Source: DASZUK01 sp963844575 (GTDB lineage: Bacteria > Actinomycetota > Acidimicrobiia > Acidimicrobiales > RAAP-2). From it: a stretch of DNA of 64,000 nt. A program made the translations under genes and the position numbers. Positions 44,832 through 53,159 of this stretch are shown in pieces (the stretch's first letter is position 1; every line of letters starts with the position of its first letter). The notes below the pieces were generated by a model. It did no database searches. It had not been told where the DNA came from and was given only the letters and a program-made list of their open reading frames with translations. The stretch spans positions 3,162,001 to 3,226,000 of the forward strand of contig CAWJOU010000005.1 of assembly GCA_963844575.1 (NCBI GenBank), in the 5' to 3' direction.

Positions 44832-45301
44832 CAGAACAGACCCGGCGGCTCGACCGGACCGGGATCCCCACCGTCGCCGGACGAGCCGACGTCGAGCACC
44901 GGCTCGTCGAACCCCCCGACCCCGACGACTTCACCGGCGTCGATCTCGTCGTCGCTGATCTCGTCGTCGATGGCCTCGTCGATGGCCTCGACCAACTCGT
45001 CCGCCCGGTCGAGCTCGTCCTCGACCGCCCGATCCCCCGGATCGTCGGCGCCGTCACCTGACAAGACCGCAGCTAGACGGGGCACCAGCTCCTCGACCTG
45101 CGTCCGCGTCCGCCGCAGGCGGCGGTCGAGCTCGTCGACGATGGCCGTCGCCCGCTCGAGCCGGCCGACGAGCTGGTCGACGTCGATCTCGCGCTGCTCG
45201 AAGAACCGGACGATGTCGTCCAGCTCTCGGCTCGCCGCCGTGTAGCTGAGGTCCCGTACGGGGGGACTGCCGTCGCCGGCCTCTGTCACATTGCCTCCCA
45301 T
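44831..45301 (-). CDS. xseB: Exodeoxyribonuclease VII small subunit with an acidic tail
   Basis: Small subunit of single-strand exonuclease VII. The conserved helical hairpin is SYTAASRELDDIVRFFEQREIDVDQLVGRLERA. About 75 extra residues follow, mostly Asp/Glu (AIDEAIDDEISDDEIDAGE), making it 156 residues, about double the usual 60-80. ATG 45301 shares a base with the xseA stop (TGATG); GTG 45289 is an alternative with GGGAGG just before it. Confidence 0.87.
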   Translation of the reverse strand: MGGNVTEAGDGSPPVRDLSYTAASRELDDIVRFFEQREIDVDQLVGRLERATAIVDELDRRLRRTRTQVEELVPRLAAVLSGDGADDPGDRAVEDELDRADELVEAIDEAIDDEISDDEIDAGEVVGVGGFDEPVLDVGSSGDGGDPGPVEPPGLF

Positions 45302-46671
45302 CAGCGCGGGACCGCGCCGTCGACCGATCGGACCGCCGAGCGCACCGAACCGTCGGCGAACCGGGTGACCAGCTCGTCGCCGGTCGCTACACCGTCGATC
45401 CCTCTGAGTACCTGGCCATCGGCCCCGATGGTCAGGGTGTAACCCCGCTCCAGCTGGCGATCGACGTCGTAGGCGACGAGCAGCCGCCGCCAGCCGTCGA
45501 GTCGATCGACACCGTGCTCGGCGTGCGCCAGCGCGAGCGGCCCGAGCCGAGTGGCCCGGCCGACCAACGACGCATGCGCGTCGTCCAACCATCGAGGGGC
45601 ACAGCGGGTCACCGAGTCGACCCGGGCGGCCAGGTGCGCCGCCTGCCGTTCGACCAGGTGCCGGGCCGTTGCCGCCAGCCGGGCCCGGCCCTGCCCGTTG
45701 TGATGCTCGGCCGCGGCCAGGACGTCGGCGGCTCGGCCGGCCGCCCGCTCGGCCGGTTCGACCACCGCCTCCGCCCACCAGCGACTGACCCGCTGCACGA
45801 TCTCCCGACCACATTCGGTCGGCGTGATGCACGAGCGGTTGGCGACGATGTCGGCCACCGACTCGTCGCCAGTGTGGCCGATCCCGGTCCAGACCGGCAC
45901 CGGTGAACCGGCGACCGCCCGGGCGACCGGCTCGGCATCGAACGCGGCCAGGTCCCCCTTGGAGCCGCCGCCACGGACGACGGCGATCAGATCGACCTCG
46001 TCCGCCCGTCGGGCGAGGACGGTCAACGCCCGGGCGATCGACCGCGGCGCGTCGGCGCCCTGGACGGTCGCCGGCACGACCGCGACCCGGAACGAGAAGC
46101 CGGACACGCTGAGCTGACCGACGAAGTCACGGAATCCCTCCGTCTCAGGGCTGGCGACCAACCCCACCCGGAGCGGCACTGCCGGGACGGGCCGGGCCCG
46201 GTTCTGTTCGAGCAGCCCTTCGGCCGCGAGCGTCCGCAGCAGAGCCGCTCGTTGCGCGGCGAGCCGCCCGAGCAGCGCGGTGACATCGAGCTCGGCCAGG
46301 ATGAACCCGACCTCCGCCCGCGGCCGGTAGAAGTCGAGCGTGCCGCGGATGATGACGACCATCCCCGGTTGGAGCTCGATCCCCTCCTTTTGGAGCGTCG
46401 CCCGCAACGGCCCCCACGTCGTCCGCCAGCACTTCACCCGCAGCACCGGGGCCTGCCGCTCCCCCGCCGTCTCCGGGTCGATCAGGTCCAGATAGCAGTG
46501 ACCGGTACGGCCCTGTTGGTCGGAGACGCTGTGCACCTCGCCCCGAACCCAGAGCTGCCGGCCGCGGGGAAAGACGTTCGACAGCGCCGTCTCGACCTCG
46601 CCGTAGAGACCGGCGATCGACAGGGCGTCGGCATGCGCACCGACCATCTCCTCGTCGACCCCCGGCGCCAC
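45301..46671 (-). CDS. xseA: Exodeoxyribonuclease VII large subunit
   Basis: Catalytic subunit of exonuclease VII in mismatch and recombination repair. The 456 residues begin with an OB fold (RQLWVRGEVHSVSDQQGRTG), then VGLVASPETEGFRDFVG, the catalytic core VVRGGGSKGDLAAFD and GIGHTGDESVADIVAN, and the C-terminal LERGYTLTIGADGQVLRG. The GTG start at 46671 lacks a clear ribosome-binding site. It diverges from rnpB. Confidence 0.94.
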   Translation of the reverse strand: MAPGVDEEMVGAHADALSIAGLYGEVETALSNVFPRGRQLWVRGEVHSVSDQQGRTGHCYLDLIDPETAGERQAPVLRVKCWRTTWGPLRATLQKEGIELQPGMVVIIRGTLDFYRPRAEVGFILAELDVTALLGRLAAQRAALLRTLAAEGLLEQNRARPVPAVPLRVGLVASPETEGFRDFVGQLSVSGFSFRVAVVPATVQGADAPRSIARALTVLARRADEVDLIAVVRGGGSKGDLAAFDAEPVARAVAGSPVPVWTGIGHTGDESVADIVANRSCITPTECGREIVQRVSRWWAEAVVEPAERAAGRAADVLAAAEHHNGQGRARLAATARHLVERQAAHLAARVDSVTRCAPRWLDDAHASLVGRATRLGPLALAHAEHGVDRLDGWRRLLVAYDVDRQLERGYTLTIGADGQVLRGIDGVATGDELVTRFADGSVRSAVRSVDGAVPR

Positions 46672-46743
46672 GGCCCCACCCTATCTACGGGCTGTGCCGC
46701 GGCCAGCCGGCGCGGGGTCGCCGCCGGCTGGCAGACTAGGACC

Positions 46744-47154
<411 letters not shown>

Positions 47155-47164
47155 TGTCTATCTG

Positions 47165-47185
47165 ACTGGACTTGATAAGTCCAGT
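47165..47185. promoter_or_regulatory. Perfect palindromic operator candidate of hicAB
   Basis: Nine-base arms actggactt and aagtccagt are separated by gat. The palindrome lies directly upstream of the -10 element of hicA and overlaps its -35 region. HicB proteins with a C-terminal helix-turn-helix typically repress their own operon through such sites. Confidence 0.75.
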
Positions 47186-47189
47186 TCAC

Positions 47190-47195
47190 TAGACT
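47190..47195 (+). promoter_or_regulatory. Leaderless -10 element of hicA
   Basis: TAGACT is followed by six bases and the ATG of hicA, the spacing of a leaderless transcript. A weak -35 (tggact, 47167-47172) is 17 bases upstream and falls inside the palindrome. Confidence 0.6.
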
Positions 47196-47201
47196 AAGCT
47201 T

Positions 47202-47417
47202 ATGAAGCGACGGGACCTGCTCAAGAGGATCGCCAAAGCGGCTGATTCGAAGGACATCGAGTGGGTCTTGGTCCGGACTCGCGGCGGTCACGACATCTAC
47301 CGGCTCGGCCAGTCGGTACAGGTGTCGGTCCCTCGACACAACGAAATCAACGAGATCACGGCCCAAAAGATCATGACAACGTGCGACAGGGAACTTGGAG
47401 AGGGGTGGTGGAGATGA
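47202..47417 (+). CDS. hicA: HicA-type mRNA interferase toxin
   Basis: Small toxin of 71 residues with the double-stranded-RNA-binding-like fold of HicA. The catalytic His is His30 in TRGGHDIYRL; the second family motif VPRHNEINEITAQKI is complete. It degrades mRNA when free of HicB. The ATG at 47202 is leaderless and the stop overlaps hicB by ATGA. The toxin-first order is usual for hicAB. Confidence 0.92.
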   Translation: MKRRDLLKRIAKAADSKDIEWVLVRTRGGHDIYRLGQSVQVSVPRHNEINEITAQKIMTTCDRELGEGWWR

Positions 47418-48013
47418 CGACCTATACGGTGCAAGCGGAGCGGAGCGGCGGTTGGTGGGCGCTAGAAGTACCCGAGCTCCCCGGCGTTTTCAGTCAGACG
47501 CGCCGACTGGATCAGGCCGAGTTGACGGCACGAGATGCCATCGGCGCCATGCTGGATGTCGACCCTGAGTCGTTCGAAGTCCAGCTGGTGACGGTGTTCG
47601 ACGAAGAGACCAACGGAGCCCTGAACGAGCTGGCCACCGCGAGGGACTACTTGGACAGAGCCAATCGTTGGGCTTCGGCCGCTCTGCGGCGGGCCGTCCA
47701 CATGTTGACCCGCCGAGATCAGCTCACCGTCCGCGACGCTGGCAAAGTGCTCGGCCTCTCCTATCAGCGGGTGGCGCAGGTCCAGCAGCTTCTCGCTGCC
47801 AACGAAGACGCCAAGGCCGACGACGGGGCTTACGCCTACCTTGCTCCCTGGTCAATGGCCCAGGGATTTGATTGGGAGGATCAAGCGAAGCCAAGGGCTG
47901 ACAACCCCGATGCTGCAAGCGCCATGAATAAGACAGTCACGATTACGTTGCTGGATATCCTCCGCCCTGCCCCCAGTCGCACAGTCGAGGCACCGCTCGG
48001 ACAAGCAGCATGA
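47414..48013 (+). CDS. hicB: HicB-type antitoxin with a C-terminal helix-turn-helix
   Basis: A 199-residue antitoxin. The N-terminal partial RNase H-like domain is YTVQAERSGGWWALEVPELP, then VFSQTRRLDQAELTARDAIG. A middle helical part leads to a helix-turn-helix (LTVRDAGKVLGLSYQRVAQVQ, about 104-124), and a 65-residue tail of unknown role follows. It is longer than the usual 70-140 residues. It binds HicA and should bind the palindrome at 47165. It is coupled to the third gene by ATGA. Confidence 0.85.
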   Translation: MTTYTVQAERSGGWWALEVPELPGVFSQTRRLDQAELTARDAIGAMLDVDPESFEVQLVTVFDEETNGALNELATARDYLDRANRWASAALRRAVHMLTRRDQLTVRDAGKVLGLSYQRVAQVQQLLAANEDAKADDGAYAYLAPWSMAQGFDWEDQAKPRADNPDAASAMNKTVTITLLDILRPAPSRTVEAPLGQAA

Positions 48014-48501
48014 CGAAGGTCAACGTGATCCTTGCCGAGACGGGCAAGCAGAACGCAAACATGATGAGGACCCTCGATCTGCTCAACGCGGGCGTTGCCA
48101 ATATCCCAGTGAGGGAGATTTCGCCGGGCCAATTCAGCACCCCGCCCATGGCCGTAGCAGTCTTCCTCGAGGTGGACTTTACGAAGGCCGGACGGCCTGT
48201 GGACCTGGTACTGGAGCTCGTTGATCACGACGGAAGAGCTGTGGAGGTGATGAACCGGGGCCAACCAGAGCCTCTGGTCGCTCGTCAGACCCTACGCCCG
48301 AAAGCCACCCTCGGTCCCGTTGGGACGCCGGCAAGAGCGAACGTCTTGGCGATCTTCCCCGGACTGCCGCTGTTTGCCGATGCCGTCTACATCTGGAAGG
48401 TCACGGTCGATGGCGAGCACAAAGAAGATTGGGAAGCCAGCCTTTACGTAACCCCTCTGGACTCTCCCCCGCCCGTTGATCAGCAGCCGGAAGCTCAATA
48501 A
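48010..48501 (+). CDS. Third gene of the hicAB operon, DUF6941-like
   Basis: A 163-residue soluble protein with a predominantly beta pattern. The order KVNVILAETG, MAVAVFLEVDFTKAGRPVDL, VLELVDHDGRAVE and IWKVTVDGEHKEDWEASLYV resembles the DUF6941 layout (nucleation strand, acidic DxDG loop, VDG turn near the end). The function is unknown. Its ATG overlaps the hicB stop, so it is translated with the toxin-antitoxin pair. It ends 33 bp before the attachment repeat. Confidence 0.6.
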   Translation: MTKVNVILAETGKQNANMMRTLDLLNAGVANIPVREISPGQFSTPPMAVAVFLEVDFTKAGRPVDLVLELVDHDGRAVEVMNRGQPEPLVARQTLRPKATLGPVGTPARANVLAIFPGLPLFADAVYIWKVTVDGEHKEDWEASLYVTPLDSPPPVDQQPEAQ

Positions 48502-48533
48502 CCCTGGCAACGGATGGCTGGTCACCCGGCCCC

Positions 48534-48577
48534 TCCGGGGGCTGGACAGAATCCCGCCTACAGGCCGGCTCACCGTC
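48534..48577 (+). repeat. Right attachment-type repeat (partial rnpB copy)
   Basis: A 44-nt perfect copy of the rnpB 3' end, preceded by about 20 nt of further similarity with three differences. It lacks the rest of RNase P RNA and so cannot be a gene. It marks the far boundary of the inserted hicAB segment. Confidence 0.9.
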
Positions 48578-48885
48578 ATTCATGCCGTTGACCTGGAGCG
48601 ATGGGATTCAGGTCGTCCCAAACGGCGCGGCAGCCGCGCTCGATGTTCCGAGCGAGGCGTCGATCGCCTGGCGATTCCACTCGACCTTCACCCGCCCGAA
48701 GACCGGATCGTCGCGTCAAGGCTGACGAGCTGCCGATCGACCCGAACGGCGCGACGTAGCCAATCGATCCGATCGTTGATAACACCCGTGCCCCGCTGAT
48801 CGGGGTCCCCGCCGCGGTTGCGCCTTTCGGTGATTATCAATACAATGATTGACAGTTCACACGTATTTGGTGAAGGGGCGGGATC
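48578..48885 (+). other. Intergenic stretch after the island with a small orphan reading frame
   Basis: About 300 bases between the right repeat and the luciferase-like gene. A possible 47-codon frame runs 48582-48725 (MPLTWSDGIQVVPNG..., ending SSRQG). It begins 5 bases after the repeat and has no recognised relative. If one base is removed near 48716 it would continue to a TAG 15 codons later. The segment from about 48829 is AT-rich (gtgattatcaatacaatg) and probably contains the promoter of the next gene. Confidence 0.4.
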
Positions 48886-49830
48886 ATGGGGCGCCTGAAG
48901 TTGGGGATAGCGCTCCCGCTCTCGGAGCTCACGATCCGAGCAACCGAGGCCGCTCGAGCAGTGGAGGAGCGCGGCTTCGAGTCCATGTGGGCGGGAGAAC
49001 ACTCGCACCTTCCAGTCGACAGCGTCCACCGCTACACCAAGGGCCGTTATGCGGGGCCCACTTCACGTGGGGGCCGCGTACCCGAGATGTACCAGCGGTT
49101 CCTCGACCCCTTCGTCGTGCTGGCCAGCGCGGCCGCCGTCACCAACACCATCAGGGTCGGGACTGCCGCGTGCATCGCGAGCGAACGCAGTGTCCTGCAC
49201 CTCGCCAAAGAAGTGGCGACCTTGGATCTCCAGTCCGGTGGACGCCTAGAGCTCGGGATGGGTTTTGGTTGGAACAATCTCGAGGCTTTGAACCACGGAA
49301 TCGATCCGCTCAAACGGCGCGAGATACTCGACGAGAAAGTCGAAGCATTGAAGGCCCTGTGGACGAACGATACGACCGCATTTGCCGGGGAGTTCGTCAA
49401 CTTTGCGGAATCGTGGGCCTGGCCGAAACCAGTGCAGATGCCGCATCCCCCGATCCATCTCGCGGCCGGCCCGTCTCCAGCGACGTTCCGACGCGTCGTG
49501 GAGTGGGCCGACGGCTGGATGCCGGTAAAGGCAATGGCCCATGGCGACCTGGTCGGATGGGTGACGAGGTTGAGACAAACCGCCGAGCACCACGGACGTG
49601 ATCCCCGCTCGATCGGAGTGACCGTCATCGACCCGGAAGCGTCCTTCAGGGGAAAGAGGGATCTCGCGACGTTCGAAGCCTCATTGCCCTCGGCCTCCGA
49701 AACGAACTCGTGGGCGGAAGTCGACATCGACCGAGTAGTGATCCGTTGTCCCGCTGACGATCGCGATCTTCTTTACCAAACTCTCGATGCCGTCCGTGAT
49801 TGGAGCCTGCGAGCACCTGGTTTTGGCTGA
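48886..49830 (+). CDS. Luciferase-like (LLM class) F420-dependent oxidoreductase
   Basis: TIM-barrel enzyme of 314 residues of the bacterial luciferase superfamily, probably using F420. Features are LGIALPLSELTIRATEAARA, GFESMWAGEHSHLP, RVGTAACIASERSVLHLAKEV, LGMGFGWNNLEALNHG and HPPIHLAAGPSPATFRRVVE. Such enzymes oxidise or reduce diverse substrates; nothing here specifies one. GC content is lower than in the housekeeping block. It follows the rnpB island. Confidence 0.87.
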   Translation: MGRLKLGIALPLSELTIRATEAARAVEERGFESMWAGEHSHLPVDSVHRYTKGRYAGPTSRGGRVPEMYQRFLDPFVVLASAAAVTNTIRVGTAACIASERSVLHLAKEVATLDLQSGGRLELGMGFGWNNLEALNHGIDPLKRREILDEKVEALKALWTNDTTAFAGEFVNFAESWAWPKPVQMPHPPIHLAAGPSPATFRRVVEWADGWMPVKAMAHGDLVGWVTRLRQTAEHHGRDPRSIGVTVIDPEASFRGKRDLATFEASLPSASETNSWAEVDIDRVVIRCPADDRDLLYQTLDAVRDWSLRAPGFG

Positions 49831-49943
49831 CCAGTCGCCGCGCTGGCGTCCGGCGTCACCAGCGGCGAGTGCCCCAGGGCCTCTTGAACCACCGCCCGGG
49901 CCTGACGCGTGGCCCTCGCCACCCAGCAGTGGGACAGTGGTCC

Positions 49944-50819
49944 ATGTCGAACGTCGACCTCAGTGCGCCAGAAACGCCGCGCCTCACCTGTCGGGTCTCG
50001 GCCCGCATGACGTTCGTCGTATCCCTGGCGGCCGAGCTGGTCGTGCAGGTGGCGGCTTCGAGATCGGCCGGTGCCGCCGACGACGAACAGCTCGAGGTCA
50101 CGGCCGACGACCGTCCGCCGCTCTCGATCGACGAGATCCACGACCAGCACGGCGCGACGCTGCATGTGATCCGATCGGCACCGGGCCGGCTGACGGTCGA
50201 CTATCGGGCCAAGGTCCGGCTCGGAACCCGTCCCGGCTCGCCTTCGCCGGACGGGACCCCGGACGGCGGTACCCCTAGCTACGAGCGGCATACGTTTCTC
50301 CGGCCCAGTCGGTACTGCCCGAGCGACCATCTGATCGGGTTCGCCGTCGCTGAGTTCGGGGTCGGGCAGGACGTCGATGCCCGGATCGCCGCCATCACAC
50401 GGTGGATCCGTCGCCGCATCGACTACGTGTCCGGGTCGGGTTCGGTCCACGATTCGGCCGAGCACACCTTGTTGACCGGAAGGGGATCGTGTCGGGACTT
50501 CGCCCACTTGGGCGTGGCCCTCTGCCGGGCGATCGGTGTCCCGGCACGATTCGCCGCCGTCTACGCGCCAGGGCTCGCCCCTATGGACTTCCACGCGGTG
50601 TTCGAGACGCTGACCGGCGACCGCTGGCTGGTCCATGATCCGACCGGTCTCGCGCCGCGCCAGTCCCTGGTTCGGATCGCCACCGGGCGAGACGCGGCCG
50701 ATACGGCGTTCGCCGCGGTGAACAGCGGGATCGCCGACCTCGAGGACATCGAGGTCTCCGCAGTCGCTGAACCGGACCTTCCGAAGGACGATCCTTCCGC
50801 TGACGTCCAGCTCGCCTGA
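49944..50819 (+). CDS. Transglutaminase-like cysteine protease family protein
   Basis: A 291-residue protein with the transglutaminase-core triad: Cys in LLTGRGSCRDFAHLGVALCR, His in APMDFHAVFETL, Asp in WLVHDPTGLAP. An N-terminal beta domain precedes it (VDYRAKVRLGTRPG). Related proteins cleave or crosslink peptides; the target is unknown. ATG 49944 is preferred because upstream sequence lacks similarity. It follows the luciferase-like gene after 113 bp. Confidence 0.85.
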   Translation: MSNVDLSAPETPRLTCRVSARMTFVVSLAAELVVQVAASRSAGAADDEQLEVTADDRPPLSIDEIHDQHGATLHVIRSAPGRLTVDYRAKVRLGTRPGSPSPDGTPDGGTPSYERHTFLRPSRYCPSDHLIGFAVAEFGVGQDVDARIAAITRWIRRRIDYVSGSGSVHDSAEHTLLTGRGSCRDFAHLGVALCRAIGVPARFAAVYAPGLAPMDFHAVFETLTGDRWLVHDPTGLAPRQSLVRIATGRDAADTAFAAVNSGIADLEDIEVSAVAEPDLPKDDPSADVQLA

Positions 50820-50921
50820 TGAGCGACGGGTAGTCGACGCGGGACTCGCCGGCCACTTCGAGACGCGCCAGAACGCTTCGGGATGACCGGTAGAATCTAC
50901 GGTGTCAGGCAGGTGTAGCTC

Positions 50922-51011
50922 ATGCCCAACGCGGCCGAGTGGATTGGTGCCATCGTCATTGCCAGCTTCGTGCCGGTGATGTACTGGATCGGTCGTGGCC
51001 GAAACCCGTGA
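50922..51011 (+). CDS. Possible 29-residue membrane peptide
   Basis: Short frame MPNAAEWIGAIVIASFVPVM... ending IGRGRNP. It has one strongly hydrophobic helix followed by basic residues, the form of a small single-span membrane protein. A TAGAAT box (50891-50896) about 25 bp upstream and an AGGTG-like site support expression. No relative is recognised. Confidence 0.45.
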   Translation: MPNAAEWIGAIVIASFVPVMYWIGRGRNP

Positions 51012-51159
51012 CCTGCGGGACTCTCACCGGCCGGGGCGTGCTGGCACCGTAGGGAAGGCGCGGCGGAACCCCCGGAGCAGTTTGGGGGTCCCGCACAGGC
51101 CCACGACAATGGACCAGAACGGCCGAAGCCGGCGCCGTTGCCAGATACGACTCGCTCCG

Positions 51160-51242
51160 TGGGCCAGGAGGGATTTGAACCCCCACGTCCTTTCGGACAC
51201 AAGACCGAAGCCTTGCGCGTCTACCAGTTTCGCCACCGGCCC
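51160..51242 (-). tRNA. Leucine-type tRNA with an aberrant anticodon arm
   Basis: Class II tRNA on the minus strand. The seven-base-pair acceptor stem gggccgg/ctggccc, D-arm ggcgaaactggtagacgc, long variable arm gtccgaaaggac and T-loop gttcaaat all fit tRNA-Leu. The anticodon arm is one base too short: 16 bases (caaggcttcggtcttg) instead of 17, so a normal 7-base loop cannot form and no Leu anticodon is legible. CCA is not encoded. Confidence 0.7.
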
Positions 51243-51384
51243 GCCGCTGGGAATCCCTACGTTCCCAACGCTTGTAAGAAGCCGCGAAACCGGAACAAAT
51301 ACTCAGATATTTCTTTCCGGCTTCAAACATCGAACTCGAGCCTGGCCGCCCACGTGGCCACCCGCGACAGATCCCCGATCGGAG

Positions 51385-51660
51385 TCAGTCGATCCCGTCG
51401 CGACGCTCCTGCCGACGCCGCTGCCGACGCCGGTGACGGCGCATGACGCCGAGACCGAGCCACACGAGCGCTCCGAACACGGCGATGACGATCGTGTAGA
51501 GCCACAAGGACCAGGTGAAGTGCCAGACCAGGAAATGAAGCCGGATCTTCTCGGTGTTCTGGACGATGAAGATGACCAACAACGCAACACCGACGATGGT
51601 GGCAATGGCCCCACCGCCGATGCTGGATCGGCTTCCCTTGCCGGGATCTTGTTGAGCCAT
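51385..51660 (-). CDS. LapA-domain (DUF1049) membrane protein
   Basis: A 91-residue protein with two membrane helices (IATIVGVALLVIFIVQNTEK and LWLYTIVIAVFGALVWLGLG) linked by a LHFLVWHFTWS hairpin, which is the LapA/DUF1049 pattern. The C-terminal tail is very basic (RRHRRRQRRRQERRDG). GGGGAG lies just before ATG 51660. It is probably involved in envelope assembly; the role is unknown. Confidence 0.82.
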   Translation of the reverse strand: MAQQDPGKGSRSSIGGGAIATIVGVALLVIFIVQNTEKIRLHFLVWHFTWSLWLYTIVIAVFGALVWLGLGVMRRHRRRQRRRQERRDGID

Positions 51661-51862
51661 GGTGACTCCCCTCGTTCGGGTGCGGCTTTGCGTGGCGAGA
51701 CCGCGCGGCTGGCCCGACGAGCATGGCACACGCCAAAACTCGAGCGACGTGATCGTCGGCGGCTTCGCGGTGCCGGCTCCCGTCGGGCGATGCGACCCTC
51801 CCCAGAGATGAGCAGACCTCGACCCCTTGGGCGGTTACGGAAGCCCGGAGAACCCCTCGGAG

Positions 51863-52441
51863 CTATCGGTGCCGCGAGACGCCCGGGGCGTCGTCGGTGG
51901 ACCGTCCGACGACGGCGGCAAGCGTGAGGACCACCGCGTCCTCGACGAGCGCGCCCGGCGCGTCGCCCCCCAGGCGCGCCGCTGCCCATGCTCGCCACTG
52001 GGCCCCCAACCACGCGGTGGCGAGGGCGGTGACCGCGGCGATCCCGCAACAAGCGACGACGGCCCCGGGGTGGTCGGCCGATACGGTGGACGAGTCGTCC
52101 GCACCTGGATGCCACGACCGACGACTGACGATGAGGTAGCCGGCGGCGGCGGCGTTCAGGCCGCGTAGACCCAGTGGCAGTGGCCGCAGCCGGCTCGGGA
52201 CCCAGGGCAGCTTGTCCACGGCGTACTCGGCCAAGGCGGCAGTCGCGACGACCACTTTGACCGGTCGTTCGAGGACGACCGCGCCGGGCCTTCCCCGGAT
52301 CCCCGGTGGGGCGTTCAGGACGACCGCAGCCAGCCCCGTGAAGCTGCGACCTCCCGTGGCGGCCCCGGCCAGGATCGACCGCGAGTAGCGATTCACCGAC
52401 CCACCGACGTGGTCAGGACTCGACTTGGGGCCGGGGGCCAT
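51863..52441 (-). CDS. Membrane protein resembling DUF4126
   Basis: A 192-residue membrane protein with about four hydrophobic segments. The early block RSILAGAATGGRSFTGLAAVVL resembles the GxRS start of DUF4126-type proteins. The function is unknown. It follows the anti-sigma factor gene by 37 bp on the same strand. Its start is uncertain between ATG 52441 and a GTG 45 bp further in. Confidence 0.6.
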   Translation of the reverse strand: MAPGPKSSPDHVGGSVNRYSRSILAGAATGGRSFTGLAAVVLNAPPGIRGRPGAVVLERPVKVVVATAALAEYAVDKLPWVPSRLRPLPLGLRGLNAAAAGYLIVSRRSWHPGADDSSTVSADHPGAVVACCGIAAVTALATAWLGAQWRAWAAARLGGDAPGALVEDAVVLTLAAVVGRSTDDAPGVSRHR

Positions 52442-52478
52442 TGTTGACCACTTCGACGCGACACCGGGCGATCAGGCG

Positions 52479-53159
52479 TCAGGCGGTCAGTTTGGCCGAC
52501 GCGATGACCGAACCACCCGGTTCGACCAGGTCGACCGAACGGACTGTGCTCGCTGTCACCGGTAGACGAGCGGTCCACGAGTCGTACCCGGACGACATCG
52601 GGTAGCGACCGACGACCCGATGGCTGCCGTCGGTCAGCGTCACGCGGCACGTCACCTTTCCCCAGGCGGTCGAGTCGGCGACGGTCATGACCAACCATCC
52701 CGGCTGACCGGACGACAGCACGACGGACCCCTCGGCCCCGGACGTCGACTGGAGGGCGGCCGTACGGACGACCGGGCCGGTGCTGCCACCGCCGGACGTC
52801 ACCAGCGCCCCCACGCCGATCCCGAGAGCCAGTGCGACGACGAGCGCCGCCACGGCGACGATCCGCCGCCCCGGGCGGACGAACCGCGGTGAGCGCCGGA
52901 CCGTCGAGGAAGGCTCGGCCCGCATCAGCGCGACGGTGCGGTCGGCGAACCCGTCCGGCGGCGTTGCGTCGGGCACCAGCTCCATCAGGGCGTCGACCGT
53001 CACGGAGAGCTCCTCCAGCTCCGCCGCACAGGCCGGGCACCCCTCCAGATGTTCCAGCACCGCCGACCGATCGCGCCCGGTGAGCGTGCCGGTGGCCAAC
53101 GCGGCGAGGTCGTCGTCGCCGACGAGGCAGCGCGGATCCCGGGATGTCATCCCCATCAC
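52479..53159 (-). CDS. Membrane anti-sigma factor (RskA-like) with zinc-binding motif
   Basis: Regulates the ECF sigma factor encoded just upstream. The 226-residue protein starts with a ZAS-type domain (His37, Cys41, Cys44 in LEHLEGCPACAAELEEL), has one transmembrane helix (RRIVAVAALVVALALGIGVG), and an extracytoplasmic C-terminal domain. It overlaps the sigma gene by GTGA. Start codons GTG 53159 and ATG 53156/53150 are all possible. Confidence 0.88.
   Translation of the reverse strand: MMGMTSRDPRCLVGDDDLAALATGTLTGRDRSAVLEHLEGCPACAAELEELSVTVDALMELVPDATPPDGFADRTVALMRAEPSSTVRRSPRFVRPGRRIVAVAALVVALALGIGVGALVTSGGGSTGPVVRTAALQSTSGAEGSVVLSSGQPGWLVMTVADSTAWGKVTCRVTLTDGSHRVVGRYPMSSGYDSWTARLPVTASTVRSVDLVEPGGSVIASAKLTA

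Noticed and set aside
47155..48533. Integrase or transposase within the rnpB island
   Set aside because: The three genes are HicA, HicB and a DUF6941-like protein; no recombinase motif and no room for one.
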